Below are positions 7,832 to 16,327 of a stretch of DNA of 64,000 bases, piece by piece (within the stretch, counting starts at the first letter, position 1; each line of letters starts with the position of its first letter). The position numbers and the translations under genes were made by a program. This stretch comes from G963701675 sp963701675. Its GTDB lineage: Bacteria > Planctomycetota > Planctomycetia > Gemmatales > Gemmataceae. The stretch spans positions 3,348,001 through 3,412,000 of the forward strand of contig OY969623.1 of NCBI GenBank assembly GCA_963701675.1, in the 5' to 3' direction. Below the pieces are notes generated by a model, which worked only from the letters and a program-made list of their open reading frames with translations, had not been told where the DNA came from and ran no database searches.

Positions 7832-8821
7832 TTACGGCACCGGGAGGCGATCGAGTATTTGCTGCACGAGTTGTTCGGGAGTAATTTCCTCGGCTTCGGC
7901 TTCGTAGGTGACGATCACGCGATGGCGAAGAACGTCATGGCCCACCGATTTCACGTCCTGCGGCGTGACGTAACCACGCCCTTCGAAAAACGCTTGTACT
8001 TTGGCGGTCCGGGTCAAGAAGATGGTCGCGCGTGGGCTGGCACCGTACTGAATGTACGGCCCGATGTCCATGCCGAAGTCCGCCGGCCGTCGCGTGGCGT
8101 GAACAATGTCTACAACGTAACGTTTGATCTTGTCGTCGACATAGATTTCGTCGATGACCGCTTGAGCCGAAGCCAGATTGCTTCTCGTCAGGACCGAAGC
8201 GACGCTCACGTCCGGTTCCACCGGCGACATACGGTCAAGGATGGCAAGCTCCTCATCCTTGTTGGGGTAGCTGATCTTCAACTTCAGCATGAAGCGGTCG
8301 ACTTGCGCTTCCGGCAGCGGGTACGTGCCGTCTTGTTCGATGGGATTCTGCGTGGCCAGCACCAAGAACGGTTGCTCAATGGCGTAGGTGTTATCGCCGA
8401 TCGTCACCTGCTTTTCTTGCATGGCTTCCAGGAGCGCACTTTGGACCTTGGCAGGGGCTCGGTTAATCTCATCCGCGAGCACAATATGGGAAAACACGGG
8501 ACCTTTCTTCACCGTGAACTCACCGGTGCGCGGATTATAGATCTGCGTTCCAATCACGTCGGCGGGAAGTAAATCCGGAGTGAACTGTATGCGGCGAAAG
8601 CTAAGGTCGACAACTCGGGCAAGCGTCCGGACCGCTAACGTCTTCGCCAGCCCCGGCACGCCCTCGACAAGGATATGCCCGCCAACGAGCAGGCCCGTCA
8701 ACAAACGATCAATAAGCGGCCGTTGTCCGACAATGACCCGCGAGATCTCGTGATAGAGCGGATCGAGTGCCGCGCGGTGGGCTTGGACACGGTGGGTGAT
8801 CTCGTTGACATGTCCGTTCAT
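7832..8821 (-). CDS. MoxR-family AAA+ ATPase
   Basis: A 329-residue chaperone-type ATPase. Walker A is GVPGLAKT near residue 55 and Walker B is IVLADEINRAP near 113. The MoxR-typical motifs LLEAMQEKQVTIG, ATQNPIEQDGTYPLPEAQ and DRFMLKLKISYP follow. MoxR proteins usually act with VWA and DUF58 proteins to mature metal enzymes or build envelope complexes. Here those partners are not adjacent; instead lgt follows immediately. The start ATG at 8821 faces a divergent small ORF. Confidence 0.93.
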   Translation of the reverse strand: MNGHVNEITHRVQAHRAALDPLYHEISRVIVGQRPLIDRLLTGLLVGGHILVEGVPGLAKTLAVRTLARVVDLSFRRIQFTPDLLPADVIGTQIYNPRTGEFTVKKGPVFSHIVLADEINRAPAKVQSALLEAMQEKQVTIGDNTYAIEQPFLVLATQNPIEQDGTYPLPEAQVDRFMLKLKISYPNKDEELAILDRMSPVEPDVSVASVLTRSNLASAQAVIDEIYVDDKIKRYVVDIVHATRRPADFGMDIGPYIQYGASPRATIFLTRTAKVQAFFEGRGYVTPQDVKSVGHDVLRHRVIVTYEAEAEEITPEQLVQQILDRLPVP

Positions 8822-8896
8822 CGAACACCGACAAGGATAGATTCAACAATTCTACTCATTGTTGCGTTAGGCTCGTTGGTTGACAAGTCGGCGGGG

Positions 8897-8923
8897 TTGG
8901 CGCATCGATACCCGCGATATAAT
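8897..8923 (+). promoter_or_regulatory. Possible sigma-70 type promoter
   Basis: TATAAT, a perfect -10 box, lies at 8918-8923, 28 bases before the ATG of the small ORF at 8952. TTGGCG at 8897 gives a short 15-base spacer. A better -35 word, TTGACA, lies at 8880-8885 but is 32 bases away. The -10 box is the only strong part. Confidence 0.35.
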
Positions 8924-8951
8924 AGGCCGGGAGCGCAAGAGGAATCTTCGC

Positions 8952-9140
8952 ATGACTGAACCCAACGAGCGCGACGGTCGAAGCGACCGGCATTCGCGCG
9001 AATACCAAGACCCTCACTACCACGACGACGATCTTCAGTTACCGCCTCCGGACGAAACGCAGCCCGAAGGGAAGCGGCTACATTTGCCGCGTAAACCGCG
9101 GCGCAAGGTGCTGCCGCCACGGCGTCATTACGAGGATTAG
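8952..9140 (+). CDS. Small hydrophilic protein of unknown function
   Basis: A 62-residue frame that begins MTEPNERDGRSDRHSREY, continues with an acidic/His middle (DPHYHDDDLQLPPPDE) and ends in a basic tail, KPRRKVLPPRRHYED. AGAGGAA lies 8 bases before the ATG, and a perfect TATAAT sits just upstream. The aldolase gene starts 17 bases after its stop, so co-transcription is likely. No family was recognised; it is probably disordered. Confidence 0.55.
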   Translation: MTEPNERDGRSDRHSREYQDPHYHDDDLQLPPPDETQPEGKRLHLPRKPRRKVLPPRRHYED

Positions 9141-9157
9141 CGCACACAAGGACACCA

Positions 9158-9958
9158 ATGATGCGGCCCAACCCGGTGAAGCGGGCGTTGAAGACAGGAC
9201 AGCCAGTGGTGGGTACCTGGCTTTCCCTCGGAAGCATCACGGCGGCTAGGTTTCTGGCTCGTGTCGGTTTCGCGTGGCTAAATGTCGATATGGAGCACAG
9301 CCTGGTCGATTGGGAAACTGCCACGCACATCTTTGCATCCGTCGCCGACGCCGGTTGTACACCGTTGGCACGAGTACCGGCCAATCGCCACGATCACATT
9401 AAGCGGGCGTTGGACAACGGCGCACACGGCATCGTGGTACCGATGGTGAATACACGCGAAGAAGCCATCGCCGCGGTGCGAGCGGCCAAGTACCCGCCCG
9501 CCGGAAATCGAAGCGTGGGTGGTGGGGCGCACGCCCTTAATTTCGACGCCACCGCCGAAGAGTACTACGAACGCGCCAACGACGAAATAGTCGTCGTCCT
9601 GCAGTGTGAACACCGCGACGCCGTTGAGAACGCCGACACGATTTTTTCCGTGCCCGGCATCGACGCCATCTTCGTCGGGCCAAACGACCTCGCTGCCAGC
9701 ATGCGCGAACCCAATGGCACGCCGCCAAATGATGAAGCGCTGCTTCATGCCTACCGCAAGATCTTTGAGACTTGCCGTCGTCACGGTGTCGCCGCAGGAA
9801 TTCACTGTTTCAATGTGGAGGAGGCACGCCAACGAATCGCCGAAGGCTGGCAATTCATCGCCGTTCAAAGCGAATTGCGAATGATGCTGGACAGTGCGGA
9901 ACGGACGGTCGAGGAATTGGGATTGAGTCGGCAGACGGGAGGCATGGCGCGGTACTAG
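9158..9958 (+). CDS. HpcH/HpaI-family aldolase
   Basis: A class II, divalent-metal pyruvate aldolase (TIM barrel) of the 2-keto-3-deoxy-sugar acid / HpcH type, 266 residues. Signatures are GTWLSLGSITAARFLARVGF near the start, then NVDMEHSLVDW and ANRHDHIKRALDNGAHGIVVP. The metal-binding glutamate follows in VVVLQCEHRDAVEN, and the product-site loop is DAIFVGPNDLAASM. The exact substrate cannot be told from sequence. It follows the small ORF and is closed by a strong palindrome. Confidence 0.9.
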   Translation: MMRPNPVKRALKTGQPVVGTWLSLGSITAARFLARVGFAWLNVDMEHSLVDWETATHIFASVADAGCTPLARVPANRHDHIKRALDNGAHGIVVPMVNTREEAIAAVRAAKYPPAGNRSVGGGAHALNFDATAEEYYERANDEIVVVLQCEHRDAVENADTIFSVPGIDAIFVGPNDLAASMREPNGTPPNDEALLHAYRKIFETCRRHGVAAGIHCFNVEEARQRIAEGWQFIAVQSELRMMLDSAERTVEELGLSRQTGGMARY

Positions 9959-10014
9959 GTTTAGCCGCGGTTCGTAGAGTCCGCCTGCGGCCGGCTCTCG
10001 AACCGCGGCTAAAC
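9959..10014. repeat. Palindrome directly after the aldolase stop codon
   Basis: A perfect 16-bp inverted repeat: GTTTAGCCGCGGTTCG at 9959-9974 and its complement at 9999-10014. An inner, slightly mismatched arm (GAGTCCG / CCGGCTC) lies in the loop. It begins one base after the stop. There is no U-tract, so it is better described as an intergenic palindrome than as a classic terminator. It also separates two convergent genes. Confidence 0.75.
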
Positions 10015-10023
10015 ATCGACCTT

Positions 10024-10332
10024 CTAGAACTGATCCAACCAATAGTGGAAGCCTCGGTGATGGTAGTGTGGCTGCCACAAGTCGTACCGCCACCCAGGTT
10101 CGAGAAACGGCGGGTATGCCATGTAGGCCGGCGGCTTCTGGTAGGGCATGCCTGGCTTTTCCGGCCACGGCGCACTCATGTTCGGCCAGTAGTTGTGCGG
10201 GAAGTAGTAATACGGGTAATGATAGAATCGGTTAATGGGCCGATTCGGGTAATCGTTCGCCGCACTCTTACCCGTCCCGCAAAGAAAACCCGAAACGACG
10301 GCCAGCGCGGCCAGACATTGCAAACGTATCAT
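10024..10332 (-). CDS. Small exported Tyr/Pro/His-rich protein
   Basis: A 102-residue protein with a good signal peptide (MIRLQCLAALAVVSGFLCG, cleavage near KSA). The mature part is very rich in Tyr, Pro, His and Trp: FYHYPYYYFPHNYWP, then PPAYMAYPPFLEPGW and a C-terminal RGFHYWLDQF. I believe similar small proteins occur widely in planctomycetes, but no function is established. The start at 10332 is the only one that includes the signal peptide. It is convergent with the aldolase gene. Confidence 0.75.
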   Translation of the reverse strand: MIRLQCLAALAVVSGFLCGTGKSAANDYPNRPINRFYHYPYYYFPHNYWPNMSAPWPEKPGMPYQKPPAYMAYPPFLEPGWRYDLWQPHYHHRGFHYWLDQF

Positions 10333-10565
10333 TGACTTCGTCCTCCCCGATACACGGTGAAGTCGTTACATCCGCTAGTTCCCCACGTCTACACAACACA
10401 ATCGGCGAGTCTGGGCGACGGCATCTCTCCCAACCGATAGAAAAACTAGAACCGGCCCTAAGCTCTGAGTCTTGAGCCGATTGTTCGCGGTTTGACGTTC
10501 GGAAGAATTCGCCGCCACGACGAAATGAGAAGTGGCCGCATTTCGCTAAAGATTGGTTATCACCT

Positions 10566-12035
10566 ATGTCCCAACCCAGCGATCCACGCCTGTCCCGTTA
10601 CGACAATCCGCTTGTTAGCCGGTATGCGTCGCCTGAAATGGCACAGTTGTGGGGGCCACTGAAAAAGTTCAGCACGTGGCGGCGGCTTTGGGTGGCACTT
10701 GCCGAGGCTCAACTCGAACTGGGCCTTACGACAGATGATGGCGCCACGCCACGTATTTGTCAGACACAGATCCTTGAACTCAGTGCACACGTTGACGACG
10801 TCGATTTAGCACGGGCCGCGGAACACGAACGCCGACTACGTCACGACGTCATGGCGCACATCCACACCTATGCGGAGCTTTGCCCGGCGGCGCGCGACAT
10901 CATACACCTCGGCGCCACGAGCTGTTATGTGACCGACAATACGGACCTGATTTTGATGCGTGACGGGCTCCGTTTGGCCCGTGATCGACTTGTCGGCGTT
11001 ATTGATGCGCTGGCACGTTTTGCGATAAAGTACCGCGACACGCCGACGGTTGGGTTTACGCATTTTCAACCCGCACAACTTACGACGGTGGGTAAGCGCG
11101 CTTGCCTGTGGTGTTACGACTTCGTTTCCGATCTCCATGAAATTGAGCACCGCCTAGCCACACTACGGTTTCGCGGCGCCAAAGGGACGACAGGCACTCA
11201 GGCCAGTTTCCTGGCACTCTTTCACGGCGACCATGACAAGGTCCGTAAACTCGATGCGCTAATCGCGCGAAAGCTGGATTTCGACGACACTTACACCGTG
11301 ACAGGACAGACTTACTCACGGAGGGTGGACAGCCAGGTCGTCGACGCGCTTTCGGGTATATGCCAGTCTGCGCACAAGTTCGGAACCGACCTTCGCCTGT
11401 TGGCGCATCGGCGCGAAGTCGAGGAACCGTTTGAGGAAGAACAGGTCGGTTCCTCCGCAATGCCTTACAAACGGAACCCGATGCGTGCCGAACGGATGTG
11501 CGGTTTAGCCCGCTTTGTCAATTCGCTGAGCGTGAGCACCGCGCACACGGCCGCCACACAATGGCTGGAACGCACACTGGACGATAGCGTGAATCGCCGG
11601 CTGACGTTGCCGCAAGCGTTTCTCGCCACCGACGGTGTCCTCCGCTTGGCGATCAACATAAGCGGCGGATTGGTGGTTCACGAAGCGGTAATCGCGCGAA
11701 ACGTGGCCGAAGTCCTACCTTACATGGCCACCGAGAACGTGCTCATGGCGGCCGTCGCCAAAGGCGGCGACAGGCAAGCCCTGCACGAGCGAATTCGCCA
11801 ACATAGCCTGGCTGAAAGCGAGGAATGGAAAACGGCGGGCGGCAAGAATCGGTTGATTGAGCGATTGCGTTCGGACTCCGCATTTGCCGCCGTCGACTTT
11901 GATTCCGCTCTCGACGAGCGACATTTCATCGGCCGGGCACCCCAACAGGTGGACGAATTCATCGACCGGGAAATCACCCCGATTCGGCTGAAGCACCAAG
12001 CGTTGCTGCACCAAAAAGCCGAATTGTCGGTCTAA
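10566..12035 (+). CDS. purB: Adenylosuccinate lyase
   Basis: Cleaves SAICAR and adenylosuccinate in purine synthesis. At 489 residues it is longer than the B. subtilis type (about 430) and close to the eukaryote-like group. Motifs are HLGATSCYVTDNTDL (catalytic His region), GFTHFQPAQLTTVGKR, GAKGTTGTQASF, and the flexible signature loop VGSSAMPYKRNPMRAER. The last matches the animal-type wording (SSAMPYKRNP). purC lies 30 kb away at 42.5 kb, so purine genes are scattered. Confidence 0.95.
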   Translation: MSQPSDPRLSRYDNPLVSRYASPEMAQLWGPLKKFSTWRRLWVALAEAQLELGLTTDDGATPRICQTQILELSAHVDDVDLARAAEHERRLRHDVMAHIHTYAELCPAARDIIHLGATSCYVTDNTDLILMRDGLRLARDRLVGVIDALARFAIKYRDTPTVGFTHFQPAQLTTVGKRACLWCYDFVSDLHEIEHRLATLRFRGAKGTTGTQASFLALFHGDHDKVRKLDALIARKLDFDDTYTVTGQTYSRRVDSQVVDALSGICQSAHKFGTDLRLLAHRREVEEPFEEEQVGSSAMPYKRNPMRAERMCGLARFVNSLSVSTAHTAATQWLERTLDDSVNRRLTLPQAFLATDGVLRLAINISGGLVVHEAVIARNVAEVLPYMATENVLMAAVAKGGDRQALHERIRQHSLAESEEWKTAGGKNRLIERLRSDSAFAAVDFDSALDERHFIGRAPQQVDEFIDREITPIRLKHQALLHQKAELSV

Positions 12036-12434
12036 GGAACACCTGCACTGTAGGTGGCCGGGGCTGGAGCTTCGGAAGCCCCGGAACCGGGCATCGAAAA
12101 CTTTGCCCCGGCCACCAAGAGAGCAATCTACGGAACACAGGCAGAATTAGTCTTTTTCATCAATGTGACTGTCCGATGATAAGTCGGCAAGATTTTCGCC
12201 AGCTTTCGCGATTTATCTCGCGGCGCGGCGCGCCCCTTGCATAAAATAACACTGGAGGTCCGGAGAGGAGAGGCGCTGCCAGGTTCCCGGCTTGTTTTTC
12301 TACCGGCGCTCTGTTATTTCGAGCCTCCGGTCGCTTGTCCTGGTCGGCTTCACTTCTCGGCGACACTCCGACGACTTAAGCGATTCACGCCCAGGGAGTT
12401 AGGCGTAGTGGCTCCATCTCCAACGAGGTAGGAA
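12036..12434. other. Spacer between purB and the acyl-CoA ligase gene
   Basis: It holds one hairpin (12053-12116). The remaining 300 bases include an AT-rich word at 12239-12250 (GCATAAAATAAC) that could be a -10 region. That would leave a roughly 180-base leader. No ORF or known riboswitch motif was recognised. Confidence 0.4.
12053..12116. repeat. Intergenic hairpin after purB
   Basis: GGTGGCCGGGGC at 12053-12064 is perfectly complementary to GCCCCGGCCACC at 12105-12116. A smaller internal hairpin (GGGGCT...AGCCCC) sits in the loop. It lies 17 bases after the purB stop. It lacks a U-tract, so its role as a terminator is uncertain. Confidence 0.65.
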
Positions 12435-14129
12435 ATGGTCGGATCAAACGGGGTGTGTCCGGCGACAGAACCGCTGTGGCACCGCGTTTGGCTCGACAAC
12501 TATCCTTGCGACGTACCCTCATCCATCCCGTATCCGCGCGTTCCCGTTAGCACACTTTTGGAAATGTCCGCCAAACGTTATCCAGACCGACCGGGGTGTT
12601 CGCTATACGGCGAGACGATAACTTTTGCCAGACTCGCAAAGCAGGCCCATAAGTTCGCCCGGGCATTGGCGGCCTTGGGCGCCGGTCCCGGTCAAAAAAT
12701 CGGCATGCTGCTGCCGAATATTCCCGAGTACATCGTCGCACTTCAGGGCGCGTGGTTGACGGGCGCTACCGTCTTGCAGCTTAGCCCGCTCATGGTGGCT
12801 GAGGAAGTCGATCGTTGGATTGAGATGTGCGATTGCCACATCGTTGTCACGCTCGACCTCCTGGCGCCGGCCGTCATGGGTTCCTTGAAAAAAGGGCCCC
12901 TCGAACACGTCATCGTCGCGTCGCTGGCCCGGAAAGTCGGCGCTTGGCGTGGCTGGCTCTATCGCATGGTGCGCCTCAAGCGCAATGGGTTGTTCCGCCT
13001 TCGGGAAAATGGGCACGTGCACCATTTTCACCGCTTCCTGCGAAACGCCCAGGGAAACCTCACCACCCGCATCAACCCAGACGAAGATATCGCGGTCCTC
13101 GCTCCGACCGGCGGGACGACGGCGTCACCGAAGGCCGTGGTGCTTACGCACCGCAACCTGGTGGCGAACGCCTTTCAGCTCGGCGCCTGGAGCCGCGAAG
13201 AAGATGGGCATGGCAACGTGCTCGCCGTGCTGCCGTTCTTTCACGCCTACGGCATGACCGTGGGCCTTCTCACGGGCCTCGCCAAAGGCGCCACGGTTCA
13301 CTTGCACCCGCGGCCTGAAGTTCGGCCGGTCCTCGACATCATGGAGCGACACCGCACCGAGTTGGTCCCCGCGGTGCCGGCTTTACTGAGCGCCCTGAAC
13401 AAAGAACTGGAGCAACGGCCGCGCGATCTCTCGTTCATCCGAGTTGTAGTTTCCGGCGCCTCCGCCCTCGACGAAAGAGTCCGCGACACGTTTGCTAAGT
13501 TCGGCGCCCAAAACGTTGTCGAAGGTTATGGCCTGTCGGAGGCCAGCCCGGTTACCCACGTAAACCCAATCGACGGACGAAATCGTCCCGGCACGATCGG
13601 TCTGCCATTGCCCGATACGGAGGCACGTGTTGTCGATGCCGTCGATGGAATACAGGAACTTCCTTTAGGCGAAGTCGGAGAACTCGTCATCCGCGGCCCG
13701 CAGGTGATGAAGGGCTATTATCGGAACGACGTGGAAACCGCCCGCTCGCTACGGAACGGTTGGCTCTACACCGGGGACCTGGCTCGCCGTGATGCCGACG
13801 GTTTCTTCACCATCGTCGACCGCAAGAAGGATATCATCAAGACCTCCGGCTTCCTGGTATACCCGGCCGAGGTCGAGGAGGTGTTAACGAAGTTCCCCGG
13901 CATCGCCGAGGCAGCCGTCATCGGTATTCCTGACTTCGAACGCGGCGAATCCGTCAAGGCCATGGTCGTGGCTCACCCCGGCGCGAAGGTGAGTCTTACC
14001 GCGCTCGAAGCGCATTGCCTGTCACATCTCGGCAAGCACAAACGCCCCCGCAAGATTGAAGTGGTTCCCGAACTTCCAAAGAACTTCCTCGGGAAGATTC
14101 AACGCCGCCGTCTGCGCGAAGCGTCATAA
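12435..14129 (+). CDS. AMP-forming acyl-CoA ligase (FadD-like)
   Basis: A 564-residue ANL-superfamily enzyme that activates a carboxylic acid, probably a fatty acid, as acyl-AMP and then acyl-CoA. Visible motifs are the P-loop-like LAPTGGTTASPKAVVLTHRN, the FFHAYG motif, VSGASAL, the A5 motif EGYGLSEASPVTHVNP, and GWLYTGDLARRD. IVDRKKDIIKTSGFLVYPAE and the C-terminal lysine region KNFLGKIQRRRL follow. The motif KTSGFLVYP with DRKKDIIK is typical of long-chain acyl-CoA synthetases. No beta-oxidation genes are adjacent. Confidence 0.9.
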   Translation: MVGSNGVCPATEPLWHRVWLDNYPCDVPSSIPYPRVPVSTLLEMSAKRYPDRPGCSLYGETITFARLAKQAHKFARALAALGAGPGQKIGMLLPNIPEYIVALQGAWLTGATVLQLSPLMVAEEVDRWIEMCDCHIVVTLDLLAPAVMGSLKKGPLEHVIVASLARKVGAWRGWLYRMVRLKRNGLFRLRENGHVHHFHRFLRNAQGNLTTRINPDEDIAVLAPTGGTTASPKAVVLTHRNLVANAFQLGAWSREEDGHGNVLAVLPFFHAYGMTVGLLTGLAKGATVHLHPRPEVRPVLDIMERHRTELVPAVPALLSALNKELEQRPRDLSFIRVVVSGASALDERVRDTFAKFGAQNVVEGYGLSEASPVTHVNPIDGRNRPGTIGLPLPDTEARVVDAVDGIQELPLGEVGELVIRGPQVMKGYYRNDVETARSLRNGWLYTGDLARRDADGFFTIVDRKKDIIKTSGFLVYPAEVEEVLTKFPGIAEAAVIGIPDFERGESVKAMVVAHPGAKVSLTALEAHCLSHLGKHKRPRKIEVVPELPKNFLGKIQRRRLREAS

Positions 14130-14151
14130 ATGGACCGGCATTCAGTCTGAT

Positions 14152-14212
14152 ACTAGCCCGAAGCGTAAGCGAGGTTAAGGACGTTACGCCCTCGCTTACG
14201 CTTCGGGTTAGT
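14152..14212. repeat. 23-bp inverted repeat (CCCGAAGCGTAAGCGAGG family)
   Basis: The arms 14152-14174 and 14190-14212 are complementary with a single mismatch around a 15-base loop. The arm core is CCCGAAGCGTAAGCGAGG. I recall this core as a repeated intergenic motif in planctomycete genomes, which a genome search would confirm. It lies between the ligase and the peptidase gene. Confidence 0.75.
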
Positions 14213-14287
14213 GTGCACATGACCGCACGGTCACGCCCAAAGCCAATACAATTTCCAACAATTGCTACTGACCAAGGAGTTGCTTCC

Positions 14288-15472
14288 ATGTTCGACCTCG
14301 CGCGCATTCAAGCTGCCATCGCCGACCAAGGTTTCGATGGCTGGCTGCTCTACGATTTCCGCGGCATCAATCTCCTGGCTCGACGCGTTGTTGGACTCGA
14401 CGGCGGCGCCATGCTCTCGCGCCGTTGGTTCTACTTCATCCCCGCCAAAGGCGAACCGCGAAAACTCGTCCATCGCATCGAACCCGCCGCACTCGATTCA
14501 TTGCCCGGTGAAAGCCAACCCTACCTTCGCTGGGAGGAACTGGAATCCGGTGTGAAGTCGCTGGTGAGCGGACGCAAGCGTATCGCCATGGAGTATGTCC
14601 CTCGCAATGCCAATCCCTACGTGTCTCGCGTCGACGCGGGAACGATCGAACTTGTGCGCTCGTTTGGCCCGGAGATAGCTTCTTCCGGCGACCTCGTGCA
14701 GCTCTTCGAAGCGTGCTGGGACGACGAACAATGGGCCATGCACGAGGAGGCCGCTAAGCACACTCGCTCCGCATTTGACGTCGCCTGGAAGTTCATTGCC
14801 GATCGCGTCCGTTCGAAGCAACCCCTGCGTGAAACCGATGTGCAAAAGCGTATTCTCGATCATTTCAATCAAAACGGTGTAGTGTGCGATCATCCGCCGA
14901 TCTGTGGCGTCAACGCCCATAGCGGCGACCCGCACTACGAGCCCGCCGGGGGAAAGGACGCTCCGATTCATGACGGCGATTTCGTGCTCATCGACCTCTG
15001 GGCGAAGCTGGATAAACCTCGGGCAGTCTACAGTGATCTAACCCAAGTCGGATTCGTCGGCGCCACCGTGCCCGAGCGCTTTGAGAAGATCTTTCAAATC
15101 GTTGCCCAGGCGCGCGATGCGGCCATCCATTGCGTCCGAGACGCATTCGCCAAACGTGAGCCGTTGCAAGGCTGGCAAGTCGACCACGCCTGCCGTGACG
15201 TGATCGCCAAGGCCGGTTACGGCGAGTTCTTTGTTCACCGCACGGGCCATTCCATCGGGCAAGAAGTCCACGGCAACGGCGCCAACATGGACGGCCTGGA
15301 AACACGCGAGGAACGTCGCGTCCTCCCGCGCACCTGCTTTTCCGTCGAACCGGGAATCTACATGAAGGAATTCGGCGTTCGCAGCGAAGTGAACGTCTTC
15401 GTCGATGCCCAATCAAAAGTGCACGTCACCGGCGGCACCCCACAGACCGAGGTATTGGCAATTCTTCCGTGA
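14288..15472 (+). CDS. M24-family metallopeptidase (Xaa-Pro aminopeptidase type)
   Basis: A 394-residue protein with an N-terminal creatinase-like domain (GFDGWLLYDFRGINLLA) and a C-terminal pita-bread domain. Metal ligands are recognisable: Asp in DFVLIDLWAKL, Asp in VYSDLTQVGFV, His in HRTGHSIGQEVHGNG, Glu in CFSVEPGIYM and Glu in VRSEVNVFV. The start at 14288 is set by AAGGAG 8 bases upstream. The frame stays open to a GTG at 14213, inside the palindrome region, which is less likely. Such enzymes remove N-terminal residues before proline or act as cytosolic dipeptidases. Confidence 0.93.
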   Translation: MFDLARIQAAIADQGFDGWLLYDFRGINLLARRVVGLDGGAMLSRRWFYFIPAKGEPRKLVHRIEPAALDSLPGESQPYLRWEELESGVKSLVSGRKRIAMEYVPRNANPYVSRVDAGTIELVRSFGPEIASSGDLVQLFEACWDDEQWAMHEEAAKHTRSAFDVAWKFIADRVRSKQPLRETDVQKRILDHFNQNGVVCDHPPICGVNAHSGDPHYEPAGGKDAPIHDGDFVLIDLWAKLDKPRAVYSDLTQVGFVGATVPERFEKIFQIVAQARDAAIHCVRDAFAKREPLQGWQVDHACRDVIAKAGYGEFFVHRTGHSIGQEVHGNGANMDGLETREERRVLPRTCFSVEPGIYMKEFGVRSEVNVFVDAQSKVHVTGGTPQTEVLAILP

Positions 15473-15479
15473 ATGCGTT

Positions 15480-15529
15480 AAGTCCGCGCGGACGCACCGT
15501 TCGGGAAACAGGTGCGTCCGCGCGGACTT
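15480..15529. repeat. Perfect 19-bp palindrome after the peptidase gene
   Basis: AAGTCCGCGCGGACGCACC at 15480-15498 and its exact complement at 15511-15529 flank a 12-base loop. It starts 7 bases after the stop codon, followed by TGACGCTCCCTAC. It is clearly related to the units at 3132-3204 (same GGTGCGTC...GACTTGACG words). It could end transcription before tRNA-Leu, but no U-tract follows. Confidence 0.8.
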
Positions 15530-15575
15530 GACGCTCCCTACTCGCCTGCCATATGGTGAAGTAGAAACCAACCGC

Positions 15576-15661
15576 GCCGGAGTGGCGGAATTGGCAGACG
15601 CGCCAGGTTGAGGGCCTGGTTACCTTAAACGGTAGTGCAGGTTCAAGTCCTGTCTCCGGCA
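15576..15661 (+). tRNA. tRNA-Leu (GAG)
   Basis: 86 nt with a long variable arm (class II). The acceptor GCCGGAG pairs with CTCCGGC, and the discriminator base is A. The D-arm carries TGGCGGAATTGGCAGACGCG. The anticodon stem CCAGG/CCTGG encloses the loop TTGAGGG, giving anticodon GAG. The T-arm is GCAGGTTCAAGTCCTGT. CCA is not encoded. A T-rich stretch (GTTTTATCTTTTCTC) follows directly and may act as terminator. Confidence 0.95.
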
Positions 15662-15793
15662 GTTTTATCTTTTCTCACACTTGTCTACTACTGGTCATCG
15701 GCCAAGCTGCTAGCCGTCGTTGGATCGCAGCGTGCAAGATGAGATGGAAGCCGAAGTAAGGTGTGCGCGAGATTGCCGGGCGCGCAACCAACG

Positions 15794-16280
15794 TTAGCGA
15801 TCCGTCCAGTCGGCCAGGCGATCTACGCAGTTTACGCACAGGCGATTGGCCATTTCCAAATAGGCCATGTCGATGCACGCTACGTCACCCAGTTTAAGAT
15901 TGTACAGGTTGTACTTTGACTTCTTCGACTGCGGGTCGGCCTCCAGATACCGCTCATCCACCTCTCCCCGATTGTGGACATGGACATTCCGGCGCAGCAC
16001 CAATTCTACGAGCTGCACGTGACGGTCCCCTTTCTCCTCGTCCACCAGGCTCACACCAAGAGCTTGGAGAAGGGCGAGCAGGTCTTTGACGTACCGTTTC
16101 TTCAGTTGATCCTCGATCATCTGGTCACGGAGCGCCTCGAAACTTTCCGGCCTCGCCGAGGTTTTCGAACGACACTTTCTCCTGTTTCCCGAACGTCCCG
16201 ATAAGCTGGAAGAATTTCCTTCTGAACGCAATCCTTACCAGGTCGAACACGGCGGCGTCAAATGCCGTCAACAATAGCAA
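15794..16280 (-). pseudogene. HEPN-like small protein, frameshifted
   Basis: Two minus-strand frames join into one plausible protein of about 161 residues if one base is removed at the AAA run 16140-16142. The upstream part reads TAFDAAVFDLVRIAFRRKFF...KVSFENLGEAGKF. The downstream part continues FEALRDQMIEDQLKKRYVKD and ends at 15794. The motif VELVLRRNVHVHNRGEVDE has the R-x4-H arrangement and HN-x-G sequence of HEPN ribonucleases and related helical proteins. The start is unclear: TTG at 16280 or 16271, or GTG at 16250. It diverges from the SPFH gene 48 bases away. HEPN membership is inferred from this motif only. Confidence 0.55.
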
Positions 16281-16327
16281 GAACCCGGGCTTCGGGGCCG
16301 CTTTTTTCCTAGGCTGGAGGACCGCCC

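Noticed and set aside
7469..8572. Long plus-strand frame opposite lgt and moxR
   Set aside because: It covers the catalytic motifs of both genes in antisense and has no start signal.
9278..10168. Minus-strand frame opposite the aldolase
   Set aside because: Antisense to a clear gene and running through the palindrome at 9959.
15405..15611. Small plus-strand ORF between the peptidase gene and tRNA-Leu
   Set aside because: It crosses the peptidase end, the perfect palindrome and the tRNA, so it cannot be a gene.
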